DNA of 64,000 nucleotides from contig NZ_CP041663.1 in assembly GCF_007858495.1 (NCBI RefSeq), forward strand, positions 310,001-374,000. Reading direction: 5' to 3'. A program made the position numbers and the translations under genes. Below are positions 42,780 to 53,166 of this stretch, in pieces. The stretch is from Mycoplasma anserisalpingitidis. Its GTDB lineage: Bacteria > Bacillota_I > Bacilli_A > Mycoplasmatales > Metamycoplasmataceae. The notes under the pieces were generated by a model. It saw only the letters and a list, made by a program, of their open reading frames with translations. It was not told the origin of the DNA and made no database searches. Positions within the stretch are counted from its first letter, which is position 1. Each line of letters begins with the position of its first letter.

Positions 42780-43948
42780 AACTAAAATATTATAAACTCA
42801 ATTTTCAAACCAAAAGCTATAGCAATAAATCTTCAAAGTCTGCAAAGGCAAAAGGAATTATATATTTTATAGTTGATACAGATAACTTATGAACAATTAT
42901 AGATTCAAAAATAGACTTCCATGAAGTTTGATTTGATTCATATCAAACACCAGCACATTTATCAGTCTCAAAAAAATCAGATGCTGTCAAATTTAGAGAT
43001 GAGTTCTGCAAGGAAAATAATTGAAAATTAGAAAAAAGATCAGATACAACTAAACATAATCTACATGAATTAAATCAATCACAGTTAAACAGTTTTAACA
43101 AAAAAATTAATAATTATTTAAAATCAAAAACATTAAAAGGATTAATTTCAATTCTTAAAGGAAATAATCCTAGTGGTTCAATTGGAAAACCGAAAAATTC
43201 AGAATTCATTGTTATTGATAAAAATGGAAATAAATATCACAACTTTCCTATTCTTTTCGACTGTATTTCATACATAACACACAATTCAAACAGAAAATGA
43301 GAAATTTTAAAATATAGTGATGATTTTTTTAATGATTTTAATGATGATACTCTAAACAAATCTCAGGAAATACAAAATTTTCATATAATGCTAGAACAAA
43401 CAGACTTTGACGCATTAGCTAAAAACAATCAAAGAAAATCAATAAAAAAACAAATTGAAGAATTGACTAGTAAAATCTCAATTGAAACTGCCCTTAAAGA
43501 ACACAGAAGTAAATATATTCAAGAAATCAAAAAACTTGATATTCAAGCATTTGATTGCAAAAATGAAACTGAAAAATGTCATATTTACAACGTTGAATGA
43601 GTGAAAGAAAAAATAATTAATGAATTAAAAAATAATAAATTTAAGAAAAATAAATCTTCCTATTCATCAAAAGAAATTCAATATAACTTTAAGAATAATT
43701 TAGAAATTATTTCTGATAAATACAATTATCTAAATCTAAGTCCTAATTTTCATAAACACTTTGATAGATATTTAATTAGTTATGATAGTGAAAATGGTCA
43801 ATTAGTTAAATTAAGTGAAAATTTTAACCCATATTATGATGAATTAAAAACATTCAGCAACATAAATAAAGAATTTCTAAAACATTGTTCAAAATACTTA
43901 AAACAAAGTCTAGAAAAAATTGAAGAAATAAAAAATAGTCAATCTTAA
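42776..43948 (+). CDS. Probable type II restriction endonuclease with HNH-type nuclease domain
   Basis: A 390-aa protein, coupled to the methyltransferase gene by a four-base overlap. Residues 1-250 show no family I know. Near the C-terminus the pattern CHIYNVEW, then LNLSPNFHKHFDRYLISYD, followed by GQLVKLS, matches the order of HNH_2-type nucleases (HIxPW, N-G/L-L-L-S-x-x-H-x-x-F-D-x-G-L-I). The metal-binding histidines and Asn appear present, although the usual Gly before LIS is Tyr. Pairing with a cytosine-5 methyltransferase makes a restriction enzyme the natural reading. Sequence specificity is unknown. Confidence 0.7.
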
Positions 43949-43968
43949 ATAGTTGACTATTCATTTTT
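43934..43968. terminator. Bidirectional terminator between the restriction gene and clpB
   Basis: aatagtcaa (43934-43942) / ttgactatt (43953-43961), then catttttatttt on the plus strand and AAAAAT-flanked T on the minus. It lies over the stop codon of the restriction gene, and the convergent clpB gene ends at 43967. Confidence 0.75.
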
Positions 43969-46078
43969 ATTTTAAATTTAGTTCATTATTTTTAACACTT
44001 AGAGTATACTCATATTCAACTTTTAATTTATTTTGAATAAGTTCCATACTAATAAATGTTTCAATATTTTTTTGTATAAATCTTTTAATTGGTCTAGCGC
44101 CAAATTCACTATCAAAACTATTTTTAACTACATATTCAAGCAACGAATTATCAAAAGAAATTTTTATTTTGTGGGTGTCTCAAATTCTTTTAATTAATTT
44201 ATTAATTTCTAATTTTGCTATTTCTTTAGCATTTTCAACCGACAGGGGATTGAATTTTATAATTTCATCAAACCTATTTATAAATTCTGGTTTAAGATGT
44301 TTTAATAATAAATCTTTTAGTTCTTTTTCGCTTTTTATTTCATTATTTAATATTTCCAAACTTCCAATATTTGTAGTCATAATAATGATTAAGTTTCTAC
44401 AATTAATTACCTTACCTTTTGAGTTTGTTATTTGTCCATTATCAAGCATTTGCAAGAAAATATTTAATACTTCTGGATGTGCTTTTTCAATTTCATCAAC
44501 AAGTAAAATTGTGTAAGGATTTTTTCTAATTTCTTCAGAAAGATTTCCTGATTCTCCATATCCGACATAACCTGGTGGAGAACCAATAATTTTAGACACG
44601 CTATGTTTTTCCATAAATTCTGACATGTCTAGTCTAATCATGTTTTTTTCCGAATCGAATAGTTCGTAAGCTAATTGACGAGCTAATTCTGTTTTACCAA
44701 CTCCAGTTGGACCAGCAAAAAGAAAGCTAGCTAGTGGACGATTTGGATCATTAATATTAGCTTTTGAACGAATTATCGTATTACTTAATTCTTTTACAGC
44801 ATGTTCTTGTCCGATGATTCTTTTACTAAGATTGTCTTTAAGAGATAAAATTTTATCTATTTCTTCTTTAATTAACTTATTTACAGGTATTTTTGTTCAT
44901 TTCGAAACAATTTGAGCTATTGTTTCTTTGGTTACTGTATCCTTGATTAATTCAAAATTAGCATTCTTAATTTCTTCAAGTTTATTTTCTTTTTCAGGTA
45001 TTAAACCGTATTTTAATTTCGAAGCTTGTTCAAAATCACCGTCATTTAATGCTCTGTTTAATTTATGTTTAAGTTCTTCGATTTCTTGTTGAAGACTAAT
45101 AACATCTTTAAGTTTATTTTTTTCAGATTCTCATTTTTTTCTTAATTCTTTAATTTTTATATCAGTTTCATTTAAGTTTTTAGCATTAATTTCAATGAGT
45201 TGATTATCTTTTTTTGTTGCTGAATTTAATGCTAATTTTTCCATTTCAAGTCTAATTTTTTCCTGATTTAGTTTCTCTAAATCTTCAGGAATAAAATTCA
45301 TTTCAGTTTTAATTGTTGCAGCAGCTTCATCAACTAAATCTATAGCTTTATCTGGTAAAAATCTGTCTGAAATATATCTACTAGATAGTTCAGCTGCATA
45401 AACAAGCGAATTATCGTCAATTTTAACTTTATGGAATCTTTCAAGTCTTTCTTTAATTCCACGAAGAATTGTTATTGTATCTTGAATACTTGGTTCATTA
45501 ACAATAACTTTTTGCATTCTTCTTTCTAATGCAGCGTCTTTTTCAATATATTTTTGATATTCATCATAAGTAGTTGCACCAATTAAATGAAGTGCACCAC
45601 GTGCCATTAAAGGTTTGATAATATTAGCGGCATCCATACCTGAATCAGCACCAGTTTTACCAGTTCCAATTAACATATGAATTTCATCAATAAAAATAAT
45701 TATTTCATCTTTTTTCTCTTCAATTTCTTTTAGTATACCTTTTAATCTCTCTTCAAATTGACCTTGATACATAGCACCAGCAATTAATGAAGCCAAATCA
45801 ATTTCAATTACTCTGCAATTCAATAAATTTTCAGGAACTTGTTTATCTATAATTTTTTTAGCAAGTCCTTCAACTATAGCAGTTTTACCAACCCCTGGTT
45901 CCCCAATAAGAACAGGATTATTTTTAGTCTTACGACTTAAAATTCTAATCATTCTTCTTATTTCGTCATCACGACCAATGACCGGTTCTAATTTATTTTC
46001 CTTAGCAAGTTTTGTTAAATCTCTACCATATTTCTCTAAAGCAGGACGATTATCGTTTGGTGTGTAATTCATTTCCAT
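43967..46078 (-). CDS. clpB: ATP-dependent chaperone ClpB, short form without N-domain
   Basis: A 703-aa disaggregase. Two AAA+ modules are visible: GEPGVGKT with [11 protein letters not shown] and arginine finger LERRMQ in the first, GPTGVGKT with [13 protein letters not shown] in the second. A coiled-coil middle domain lies between them (residues about 280-400) and is rather short. It starts [21 protein letters not shown], directly at the first AAA+ module, so the usual N-terminal substrate domain of about 150 residues is absent. ATG 46078 has AGGAGG upstream. A CIRCE-like inverted repeat overlaps the promoter, so HrcA control on heat shock is likely. Its substrates are aggregated proteins handed over by DnaK. 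Confidence 0.95.
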
Positions 46079-46109
46079 ATTAACCTCCTGATAATATTGT
46101 ACCACAATT

Positions 46110-46136
46110 TTAGCAGTCGAACTAATTAATTGCTAA
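46110..46136 (-). promoter_or_regulatory. CIRCE-like HrcA operator of clpB
   Basis: On the minus strand TTAGCAATT, nine bases, GACTGCTAA. The consensus is TTAGCACTC-N9-GAGTGCTAA: the right arm matches at eight of nine positions and the left at six, with exactly nine bases between. It lies 32 bases upstream of the clpB ATG, just before a TACAAT box (46096-46101), the position expected for repression by HrcA. Confidence 0.8.
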
Positions 46137-46182
46137 TTTTTTATAATTCACATTTGCTTTACTAATATTATTTATAATAATA

Positions 46183-46188
46183 TAAAAT
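46183..46188 (+). promoter_or_regulatory. -10 box of plsY (leaderless start)
   Basis: TAAAAT followed by six bases (ataaac) and ATG 46195; no Shine-Dalgarno sequence. Confidence 0.5.
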
Positions 46189-46194
46189 ATAAAC

Positions 46195-46875
46195 ATGAAA
46201 ATTTTTGTAATAATTTTAATTAATTTATTTATTTTTATAGTTGGATATTTAGTAGGAAGTTTAAACACTTCAATTATTTTAAGTCATAAAAGAAAATCAC
46301 AAGACATTCGTGATTACAATTCAAAAAATGCCGGGGCTACTAATTCATTACGTACTTATGGCGGAAAATTCGCCCTAGCAGTTTTAATTCTTGATATATT
46401 AAAATCTTACCTAACAGTTATGATTTTTTCACTTTTTACTAGATTTATACCAGCAACAAGTACTTATTTAATCATACCTATGCTAGCTGGTGTTGGGGTT
46501 GTAATTGGACACATATACCCTATTTTCTATAATTTCAAAGGTGGAAAAGGAGCTGCTTGTTCTCTTGGTGTTTTAATTGCAATAAATCCATTAAATTTAT
46601 TTATTTCAGCTTTTATATTCTTTAGTGTTATTTTTATCACAAGATATGTTTCACTCGCAAGTATGCTAACAGCATTTTTAATGATTTTTGTATGTTTTTG
46701 TCCATGAATGTCTCAAGGAATTCTTGCAATATTTAAAAATAATGCTGGATATTTCTATATCGAAGGAATTTGTTTTACTGTTTGTGCTATATTATTGATT
46801 TTTGCACACAGAAGCAACATCTCAAGACTGATTAAAGGTACCGAAAGAAAACAAAAACTTTCAAAGAGTAAATAG
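46195..46875 (+). CDS. plsY: Acyl phosphate:glycerol-3-phosphate acyltransferase
   Basis: A 226-aa integral membrane enzyme that makes lysophosphatidate from acyl phosphate and glycerol 3-phosphate, the first step of phospholipid synthesis. The three family motifs are seen: YLVGSLNTS, NAGATNSLRTYG and GHIYPIFYNFKGGKGAA. Five or more membrane segments are present. UGA Trp occurs once. It has its own leaderless-type promoter and a terminator right after the stop. In mycoplasmas PlsX, its acyl-phosphate supplier, is usually elsewhere in the genome, and none is seen here. Confidence 0.95.
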
Positions 46876-46895
46876 CAAATTGCTATTTTTATTTT
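46871..46895 (+). terminator. Terminator of plsY
   Basis: aatagca (46871-46877) / tgctatt (46881-46887), then tttattttaaa. The stem contains the plsY stop codon. Confidence 0.8.
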
Positions 46896-46912
46896 AAATT
46901 AATTAATTGAAG

Positions 46913-46918
46913 TAAAAT
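46913..46918 (+). promoter_or_regulatory. -10 box of the YgjP-like gene (leaderless start)
   Basis: TAAAAT, six bases (tgaact), then ATG 46925; no Shine-Dalgarno sequence. Confidence 0.5.
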
Positions 46919-46924
46919 TGAACT

Positions 46925-47593
46925 ATGCATTACCAAGGATTAGATAAGTTAGAAAACATCGTTGAATTTAACGAAAATAATAAACCAAACTTCTGCTACT
47001 CTTGAACACAAGATGAAAATAAATTAATTATCAATTACAACAAAAATAATGATAAGGATGATAAATTTATTAAAAAAATTCAACGTAGAATTTCAAAATT
47101 CCATAAAATAAATTTTTATAAAAAAAATTCAGACAATTATTTTGTTATTTTTGGTAAAAAAATTTTTTACAAATATATACCTGAACTAAAACTTATTTCT
47201 TTATTAAATGAATTTAATGAAATTATTATTTGCAAAAATCCTAAACAAATTTCTAAATCTATTGATAAATATCTTGCAACTAAATTAATGAAATTATTAA
47301 AGCAAACAATTACTAATTTCAATGATCCAAAATTAAATGAATATAATTTAATCGTAAAAAACAATATTAAAAGTTTTTATGGAAAAATAAATTACTCGAA
47401 GAAAAGTTTTATTTTTAATTTAATATTAATTCACCATTCAATTCAAGAAATTAAATCAGTTATTTTTCACGAAATTGCTCATTTTTATACCAAAGGTCAT
47501 AATCACGACAAAGTTTTTTATGAAAAATTAATAGAAATTTGTCCAGAATACAAAAAATATAATGATAATTTAAATAATAATAAATTTATTTAA
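46925..47593 (+). CDS. Putative zinc metallopeptidase, YgjP/M48-like
   Basis: A 222-aa protein with KSVIFHEIAHFYTKGHNHDKVFYEKL near the C-terminus. HEIAH is a zinc-binding HExxH motif, and the third ligand is probably a histidine of the GHNH segment, the arrangement of the YgjP-like (DUF45) family. The strand FYGKINYSKKSFIFNLILI before it also fits that family. The N-terminal 120 residues are rich in K and N and less conserved. The protein is predicted cytoplasmic, without signal or membrane segment. The natural substrate is unknown. The residue count is near the usual 230-240. Confidence 0.8.
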
Positions 47594-47617
47594 CTAATAT
47601 TTGACTCACTGCTCAGC

Positions 47618-47648
47618 AAAAAAAAAAAAAAAAAACGCTGTTGCGTTT
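47618..47648 (-). terminator. Terminator of tRNA-Leu (AAG)
   Basis: aaacgc (47633-47638) / gcgttt (47643-47648), loop of four, then a T18 run on the minus strand. Confidence 0.85.
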
Positions 47649-47649
47649 C

Positions 47650-47734
47650 TGGTGCCCGAGACAGGATTTGAACCTGCATGGATTTCTCCACTAGATCCTT
47701 AGTCTAGCGTGTCTGCCAATTTCACCACTCGGGC
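47650..47734 (-). tRNA. tRNA-Leu (anticodon AAG)
   Basis: Acceptor stem GCCCGAG / CTCGGGC, a class II variable arm, TPsiC arm with GGTTCAAATCC, and an encoded CCA. The anticodon stem CTAGA / TCTAG encloses the seven-base loop CTAAGGA, so bases 34-36 are AAG, reading CUU. The unit is 85 bases with CCA. An A at position 34 is unusual (see findings). Confidence 0.9.
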
Positions 47735-47999
47735 GTGCTTTATTATTTTACATTATTTATAAATATTTTTTAAAAAAAATACCAAATAAATCCAAAAATT
47801 TTGTGTGTAAATTTATTTGGCGGATATTAGATTAAATCAAAAAACCACTAGAGTTATCTTAACTAAATTCAGTATAATTAATTACACAAAATAAAACAAC
47901 TAATTTATATGGACTTTAGTAAAAAATATTTCGTAAAAATAAAGTTTATAAAACATAATAAAAATGGTAAAATAAATAAGCAATATTTAATTGCAGAAA
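47735..47999. other. Intergenic region between tRNA-Leu and the infC leader
   Basis: AT-rich, no ORF of note. It should contain the promoters of the divergent tRNA-Leu and infC units; a TATAAT at 47874-47879 (within cagtataattaatt) is a good plus-strand -10 candidate. Confidence 0.4.
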
Positions 48000-48119
48000 G
48001 TAGAATCACTTCTCACCTGATGGCCAATAGCTTTGGGTTTTGCTACAATTAAATGATCATCGTATGATGACCTTTTTTAGTAGAGCAGAAGTGGGAAACC
48101 ACATTTTTATTTTAAGGAG
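48000..48119 (+). promoter_or_regulatory. infC-rpmI-rplT leader with attenuator-like structure
   Basis: The stretch ends in a hairpin gtgg (48091-48094) / ccac (48099-48102) plus atttttatttt, a terminator-like structure 12 bases before the infC ribosome site AAGGAG. An upstream segment cacttct (48007-48013) can pair with agaagtg (48087-48093), which would break the terminator stem. This is the logic of the L20 leader in other Firmicutes, where L20 (encoded by rplT in the same operon) controls read-through. A second hairpin, gatcatc/gatgacc-like, lies between. The function is inferred from this arrangement. Confidence 0.65.
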
Positions 48120-48125
48120 TACATT

Positions 48126-48728
48126 ATAAAAGCAGGAAATAGAAAACCTAGTGCAGAGCACTATGTAAATCAAGCAATCCCTTTCAAACAAGTTTTTCTT
48201 ATAGGACCTGATGGCGAAAAAATTGGTGTTAAATACACAAATGAAGCTATCGAGATGGCAAAAAGTCAAAAACTTGATTTGGTTTTAATTCAAGTTGAAC
48301 CAAAACCAATTGCCAGAATGTTGGATTATGGAAAATTCAAATACGACCGTAAGAAAAAACAAAAAGAAATTAAGGAAAAACAAACTAACATACAAAATCG
48401 TGAAGTTCGTCTTACACCTATGATTGGTGAAAATGACTTACTTACAAAAAGTCGTAAAGCACGTGAATTCTTACTTAAAGGTGACAGAATTAAAGTTTCA
48501 CTTAAGTTAAGGGGTCGTGAAATTGGACGTCAAGATTTAGGTTTAGCTACATTGGATAAGTTTTTCAAAACTCTTGAAGATATAGCTGAAATAACAAAAG
48601 AAGCCGTGTTAGTAAATGATCGTTTTCTTGATATGAATCTCCAACCAAATAAACAAAAAATAGCTAAATACATGAAGAAGTTAGAAGACGAAAAGAAAAA
48701 TGACGTCTCAACTAAAGAAGGAGAATAA
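48126..48728 (+). CDS. infC: Translation initiation factor IF-3
   Basis: A 200-aa protein. IF-3 signatures: VFLIGPDGEKIGVKYTNEA in the N-domain, VEPKPIARMLDYGKFKYD with the family motif, the lysine-rich linker, and a C-domain with VRLTPMIGENDL and KVSLKLRGREIGR. No ATG or GTG is available at the start; the frame opens with ATT (48123) or ATA (48126) after AAGGAG. I choose ATA for its six-base spacing. A rare start codon in infC is a known autoregulation device, since IF-3 rejects such codons. The start could be three bases upstream. First gene of the infC-rpmI-rplT operon. Confidence 0.92.
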   Translation: MKAGNRKPSAEHYVNQAIPFKQVFLIGPDGEKIGVKYTNEAIEMAKSQKLDLVLIQVEPKPIARMLDYGKFKYDRKKKQKEIKEKQTNIQNREVRLTPMIGENDLLTKSRKAREFLLKGDRIKVSLKLRGREIGRQDLGLATLDKFFKTLEDIAEITKEAVLVNDRFLDMNLQPNKQKIAKYMKKLEDEKKNDVSTKEGE

Positions 48729-48917
48729 ATGCCAAAGATGAAAACTAAAAGTGCGTTAAAAAAACGTATTAAAATCACTGGAACTGGTAAAGTTTTAAGA
48801 GAACAAGCTTTCCGTTCACATTTAGCACAAAACAAAACAACTAAACAAAAACGTCATGCCCGTAAATCAAAATTAATGTCTAGATCAGATATCAAAAGAT
48901 TTAAAGCATTATTTTAG
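48729..48917 (+). CDS. rpmI: 50S ribosomal protein L35
   Basis: A 62-aa basic protein, [20 protein letters not shown] at the start and [17 protein letters not shown] at the end; both are diagnostic for L35, and the length is standard. It follows infC without a gap (TAA, then ATG), in the universal infC-rpmI-rplT order. Confidence 0.96.
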   Translation: MPKMKTKSALKKRIKITGTGKVLREQAFRSHLAQNKTTKQKRHARKSKLMSRSDIKRFKALF

Positions 48918-48979
48918 TTAAAAACTAAAAAAACACTAAAAATAACATTTAAAACAAAGATTGAAAGGAAATAGATATT

Positions 48980-49333
48980 ATGGCAAGAGTAAAAGGCGGA
49001 ACAGTTACAAGAGCAAGACGTAAAAAATGATTAAAACTAGCAAAAGGATACTTTGGACACAAATCAATAGGATACAAAGTAGCTAAACAAGCGGTTGTTA
49101 AGTCATGAACATATGCGTTTAGAGACCGTAAACAAGTTAAAAGAGATTTCCGTAAATTATGAATCGCTCGTATTAATGCAGCTACTAGAGCTGAAGGAAT
49201 GAGTTACTCGAGATTCATTAACGGATTAAAGAAAGCTAACATTACAATTAACAGAAAAATGCTTTCTGAATTGGCTATTAATGAACCTAATACATTTAAA
49301 GCATTAGTTAAAATCGTTGAAGATCAAAAATAA
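48980..49333 (+). CDS. rplT: 50S ribosomal protein L20
   Basis: A 117-aa protein of normal L20 length. [20 protein letters not shown], then [17 protein letters not shown] and KRDFRKLWIARINAA are typical. Three UGA codons encode conserved Trp positions, which confirms the genetic code in an essential gene. GAAAGGAA lies before the ATG. L20 assembles early on 23S rRNA; in other Firmicutes it also represses this operon by binding the leader. Confidence 0.97.
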
Positions 49334-49335
49334 TA

Positions 49336-49360
49336 ACAACCATCGGTTGTTTTTATTTAA
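49336..49360 (+). terminator. Terminator of the infC operon
   Basis: acaacc (49336-49341) / ggttgt (49345-49350), then tttttattt. Confidence 0.85.
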
Positions 49361-49411
49361 CTTGTTAAATAAAAAGTTTATAATTTATAAGATTTAAAAT
49401 AGGGGTAAAAA

Positions 49412-50530
49412 ATGAAGAAAAAAAGGGTAGTTATTGGTTTAAGTGGAGGAGTAGATTCTTCTGTTGCAGCTTACTTACTTAAACAGTGAGGATATGAAGT
49501 TGTCGGACTATTTATGCGAAATTGAGATAGTATGTTAAACAACGATATTTTAGGTAATGAAGACATCAATCAAAACATTTGTCCACAAGAACAAGATTAC
49601 TTAGATGCTATTGAAGTTGCTAAAAAACTAGATATTGAATTACACCGCGTTGACTTTATTAAGGAATATTGAGATAATGTTTTTCAAAATTTTATTGAGG
49701 AATATAAAAAAGGTAGAACCCCTAACCCAGATATTTTGTGTAATAAGTACATAAAATTTAATGCTTTTGCTAACCATGCATTCAATAATCTTAATGCAGA
49801 CTTTATTGCCATGGGACATTACGCAAAAGTAGAGAATGGGCACTTATACAGAGCTAAAGATGTAAATAAAGATCAAACCTATTTTTTATCCCAACTAACT
49901 CATGAACAATTAAACAAAGTAATTATGCCATTAGCAGAATTAAATAAAGAAGAAGTTAGAGAAATTGCTAAAAATGTAGACTTAATTACAGCAAATAAAA
50001 AAGATTCAACAGGAATATGTTTTATTGGTGAAAGAAATTTTGTCAAGTTTTTACAAAATTATATTCCTGCTCAACCAGGTGATACTATTGATATTATCAC
50101 TGGTAAAAAAGTAGGAACTCATGATGGTTGCTATTATTATACTATCGGTCAGAGAAAAGGACTTAACCTTGGTGGAATGAAGGAACCTTATTATGTTTGT
50201 GGACACAACGTTCACAAAAACATTTTATATGTTGCACCAGCTTCACATGAAGAGTTCTTAAACTCAAATAATTTAATAGCATCAAACTTAAACTTAAATA
50301 ATACTGATTTTAATTATGAAAATCTTAGTGCTAAATTCAGGTACAGACAAAATGATATTAAAGTCAGAATTAAAATGCTTGAAAATAATTGTGTAAGAGT
50401 TTACTATGATGAAGGTTCTCAAGCAGTCACACCAGGTCAACAAGTCGTTTTATACGACGGGGATAAATGCATTGGTGGCGGAATTATTGAAGAGATTTTC
50501 TATAATGATAAAAAATTAGATTATATTTAA
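49412..50530 (+). CDS. mnmA: tRNA-specific 2-thiouridylase MnmA
   Basis: A 372-aa enzyme that puts sulfur on U34 of tRNAs for Lys, Glu and Gln. The PP-loop [19 protein letters not shown] binds [15 protein letters not shown] carries the first catalytic Cys, [14 protein letters not shown] the second, and [12 protein letters not shown] is a further family block. The length is standard. The ribosome site is GGGG, seven to eight bases before ATG. It is followed at 14 bases by alaS, so the genes probably form an operon with ruvX and the next gene. Confidence 0.96.
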
Positions 50531-50544
50531 TTAAAGGATACGAT

Positions 50545-53166
50545 ATGAATTCAAAAGAAATAAGACAAAGTTGATTAGATTTTTTCAAATCTAAAGATCA
50601 TTTAGTTGTTGAGAGCAAAAGTTTGATTCCGGTAAATGACCCTTCTCTATTATGAATTAATTCTGGAGTGGCAACTCTTAAAGATTATTTTTCAGGTAAG
50701 AAAATACCACCTTCAAAAAGATTAACAAACTCACAAAAATCAATACGTACAAATGATATTGAAAATGTCGGGGTTACCGCAAGACACCATACATTTTTCG
50801 AAATGCTTGGTAATTTTTCAATTGGAGATTATTTCAAAAAAGAAGCTATTAGTTTTGCAATTGAATACTTATTAGATGTTTTAAAACTTGATAAAGAAAG
50901 ACTTTACTTTACATACTACTTTGAAGACATCGAAACTAAGGAATTATGAATGTCACATGGTATTTCCGAAGATAAAATGATTCCTGGTTCAAAAGACACT
51001 AACTTCTGAGAAGTTGGTAGCGGACCATGCGGACCAAATACTGAAATTTTTTATGATCGCGGTGAAAAATATGACTCAAGAGGGACTGAATTATTGAAAA
51101 ACGATATAGAAAATGATAGATATATTGAAATTTGAAATATCGTGTTTTCAACATACAACTCTGATGGTGAAGGAAATTACACTGAATTAAAACAAAAAAA
51201 TATCGATACAGGTGCTGGTTTTGAAAGACTTGTTTCAATTTTACAGGATGCACCAACTAACTATGATACTGACTTATTTTTACCTATTATCCATGAAATT
51301 GAAAAATATACAGAATTTAAATACGACACCAACAATTACTTTATCAAAAATAAAGAACAAGAGTCAATTAATACTAACTTCAAAATCATTGCTGACCATA
51401 TGAGAACAGTTGTTAATGCAATTGCTGACGGTGCTAGACCTTCAAATGTTGGACGTGGTTACATTTTAAGAAGACTTTTGAGAAGAAGTATTTACAAATC
51501 ATTTGAATTAAAAATTTCTGAGCAACCATTTTTATTTAATCTCTGTTCAGTTATCAAAAACACTTTACCATTTGAATATGATGAAACTGTAGTTGCGAAT
51601 GTTATCAAACAAGAAGAATTGCTTTTTGCAAATACAATGGAAAAAGGGCGTCAACTACTAGCTAAACACATCAGTGAAAACACTAAAGAATTTTCTGGTG
51701 AATTAGCATTCAAACTTTTTGAAACTTATGGATTCCCAATTGAACTAACTAGTGAAATTCTAAGTCAGAATAATATAACAATTAACATAGATGAATTTAA
51801 TTCTGCAAAAGAAAAACACGCCGAAGCTTCAAGAGTCCAAAAAGTAAGTGGAATGGAAAAAGCGATAAATGTTTTAGCATTAATTAATTCAAAAATCGAT
51901 AAGTTCATTGGTTATGAATATACAGACAACCAAACAGAAATTTTAAAATTAATGGATAGCGAAAATTTTGTTTATGAATTTGACGGTATTGGGTATGTTA
52001 TTTTGAAAGAAACACCATTTTATGCAACTAGTGGTGGACAAAAACATGACCGTGGATTCATGATACAAAATGGAAATAAAATAAAAATTTTAGATGTATT
52101 TAAGGATAAATACGGAAATCACATTCACAAAGTTAGTGGTGCGTTAAATAAAGATGATGAAGTGGAATGTCATGTTGATAAGACTATAAGATTAGGTTTA
52201 GAAAGAAACCACTCCGGTACTCACTTATTATTCTGTGCATTAAGAAATGTTTTAGGAAACCAAATTGTTCAACTTGGTTCAGACAATAACGAAGAACGTC
52301 TTACTTTCGATATGCCTGCTGATGAGAAACCAACAGATAAACAAATTAGAGAAATCGAAAAATTAGTTAGAAGTTATATTAAACGTGATGTAAAGAGAAA
52401 TTATTTACAAATGACAACTGATGAAGCTAAAAAAATGGGTGCTATTATGACACTTGAAGAAGGTGAATATATGGACCCTAAAAACGTCAGAATTGTTCAG
52501 TTTGAAGGAATAACTGCTGACCTTTGCGGTGGAACTCACTTAAGTAATAGTGGTAAACTAGAAAACTTTAAAATTACAAATGTCGATAAAAAAGGTGCAA
52601 GAATTTATAGAATAAGAGCTATTTCATCAAACAAATTAGTTGATCAATACTTAGATTCGCAAATTGATGAAATTCTTGAATTATTAAATTCTTCAGTAGC
52701 TAAAATTAAAGAATTAGATTCATCTTACAATCTTGAGATAAAAGAAGTTTTTGCTGATAAAGAAGAATACATTGACTATTTAAATAATTTAGTTGAACAA
52801 GTAAAAGAGGATTCAAAAGCAATCCAAAAGAAATTGTCTAACATTTCAAGTAATGATTACAATGTTGAAATTGACTTAGAAATAAATGGTACTAGTTTCC
52901 TTGTCGTTACCACAGAAAACTCAAATATTGTAAAAAATCTTTCTTCAACATTAAGAGAAGAAAATCCTGATAAGTTAATAATAGTTTATCTAAAAGATAC
53001 TTTACCATCAGTTATTTCTATCGCGTCTAAAAAATATGATTCAAATCAATTTGCTAAACTAATTTGAGAAAAATTTGATGGAAGAGGTGGTGGAAATCAA
53101 ATCTTATCAATGGGAAGAATTAATAAAAAATTCAATATAGCTGAACTTTTTACAAAAAATGCGTAA
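50545..53166 (+). CDS. alaS: Alanyl-tRNA synthetase
   Basis: An 873-aa enzyme. Class II core: [20 protein letters not shown] (motif 2), [12 protein letters not shown] (motif 3) and the start [15 protein letters not shown]. The editing domain is complete, with [12 protein letters not shown] and the zinc-site [10 protein letters not shown]. The C-terminal domain is present, ending in [15 protein letters not shown]. It charges tRNA-Ala and removes mischarged Ser or Gly. Several Trp positions are UGA. It overlaps ruvX by eight bases, which suggests translational coupling. ATG 50545 follows AAAGGA. Confidence 0.97.

Noticed and set aside
47618-47635. A18 run as a phase-variation tract
   Set aside because: It follows a six-pair hairpin behind tRNA-Leu on the minus strand and is simply the T run of a terminator.
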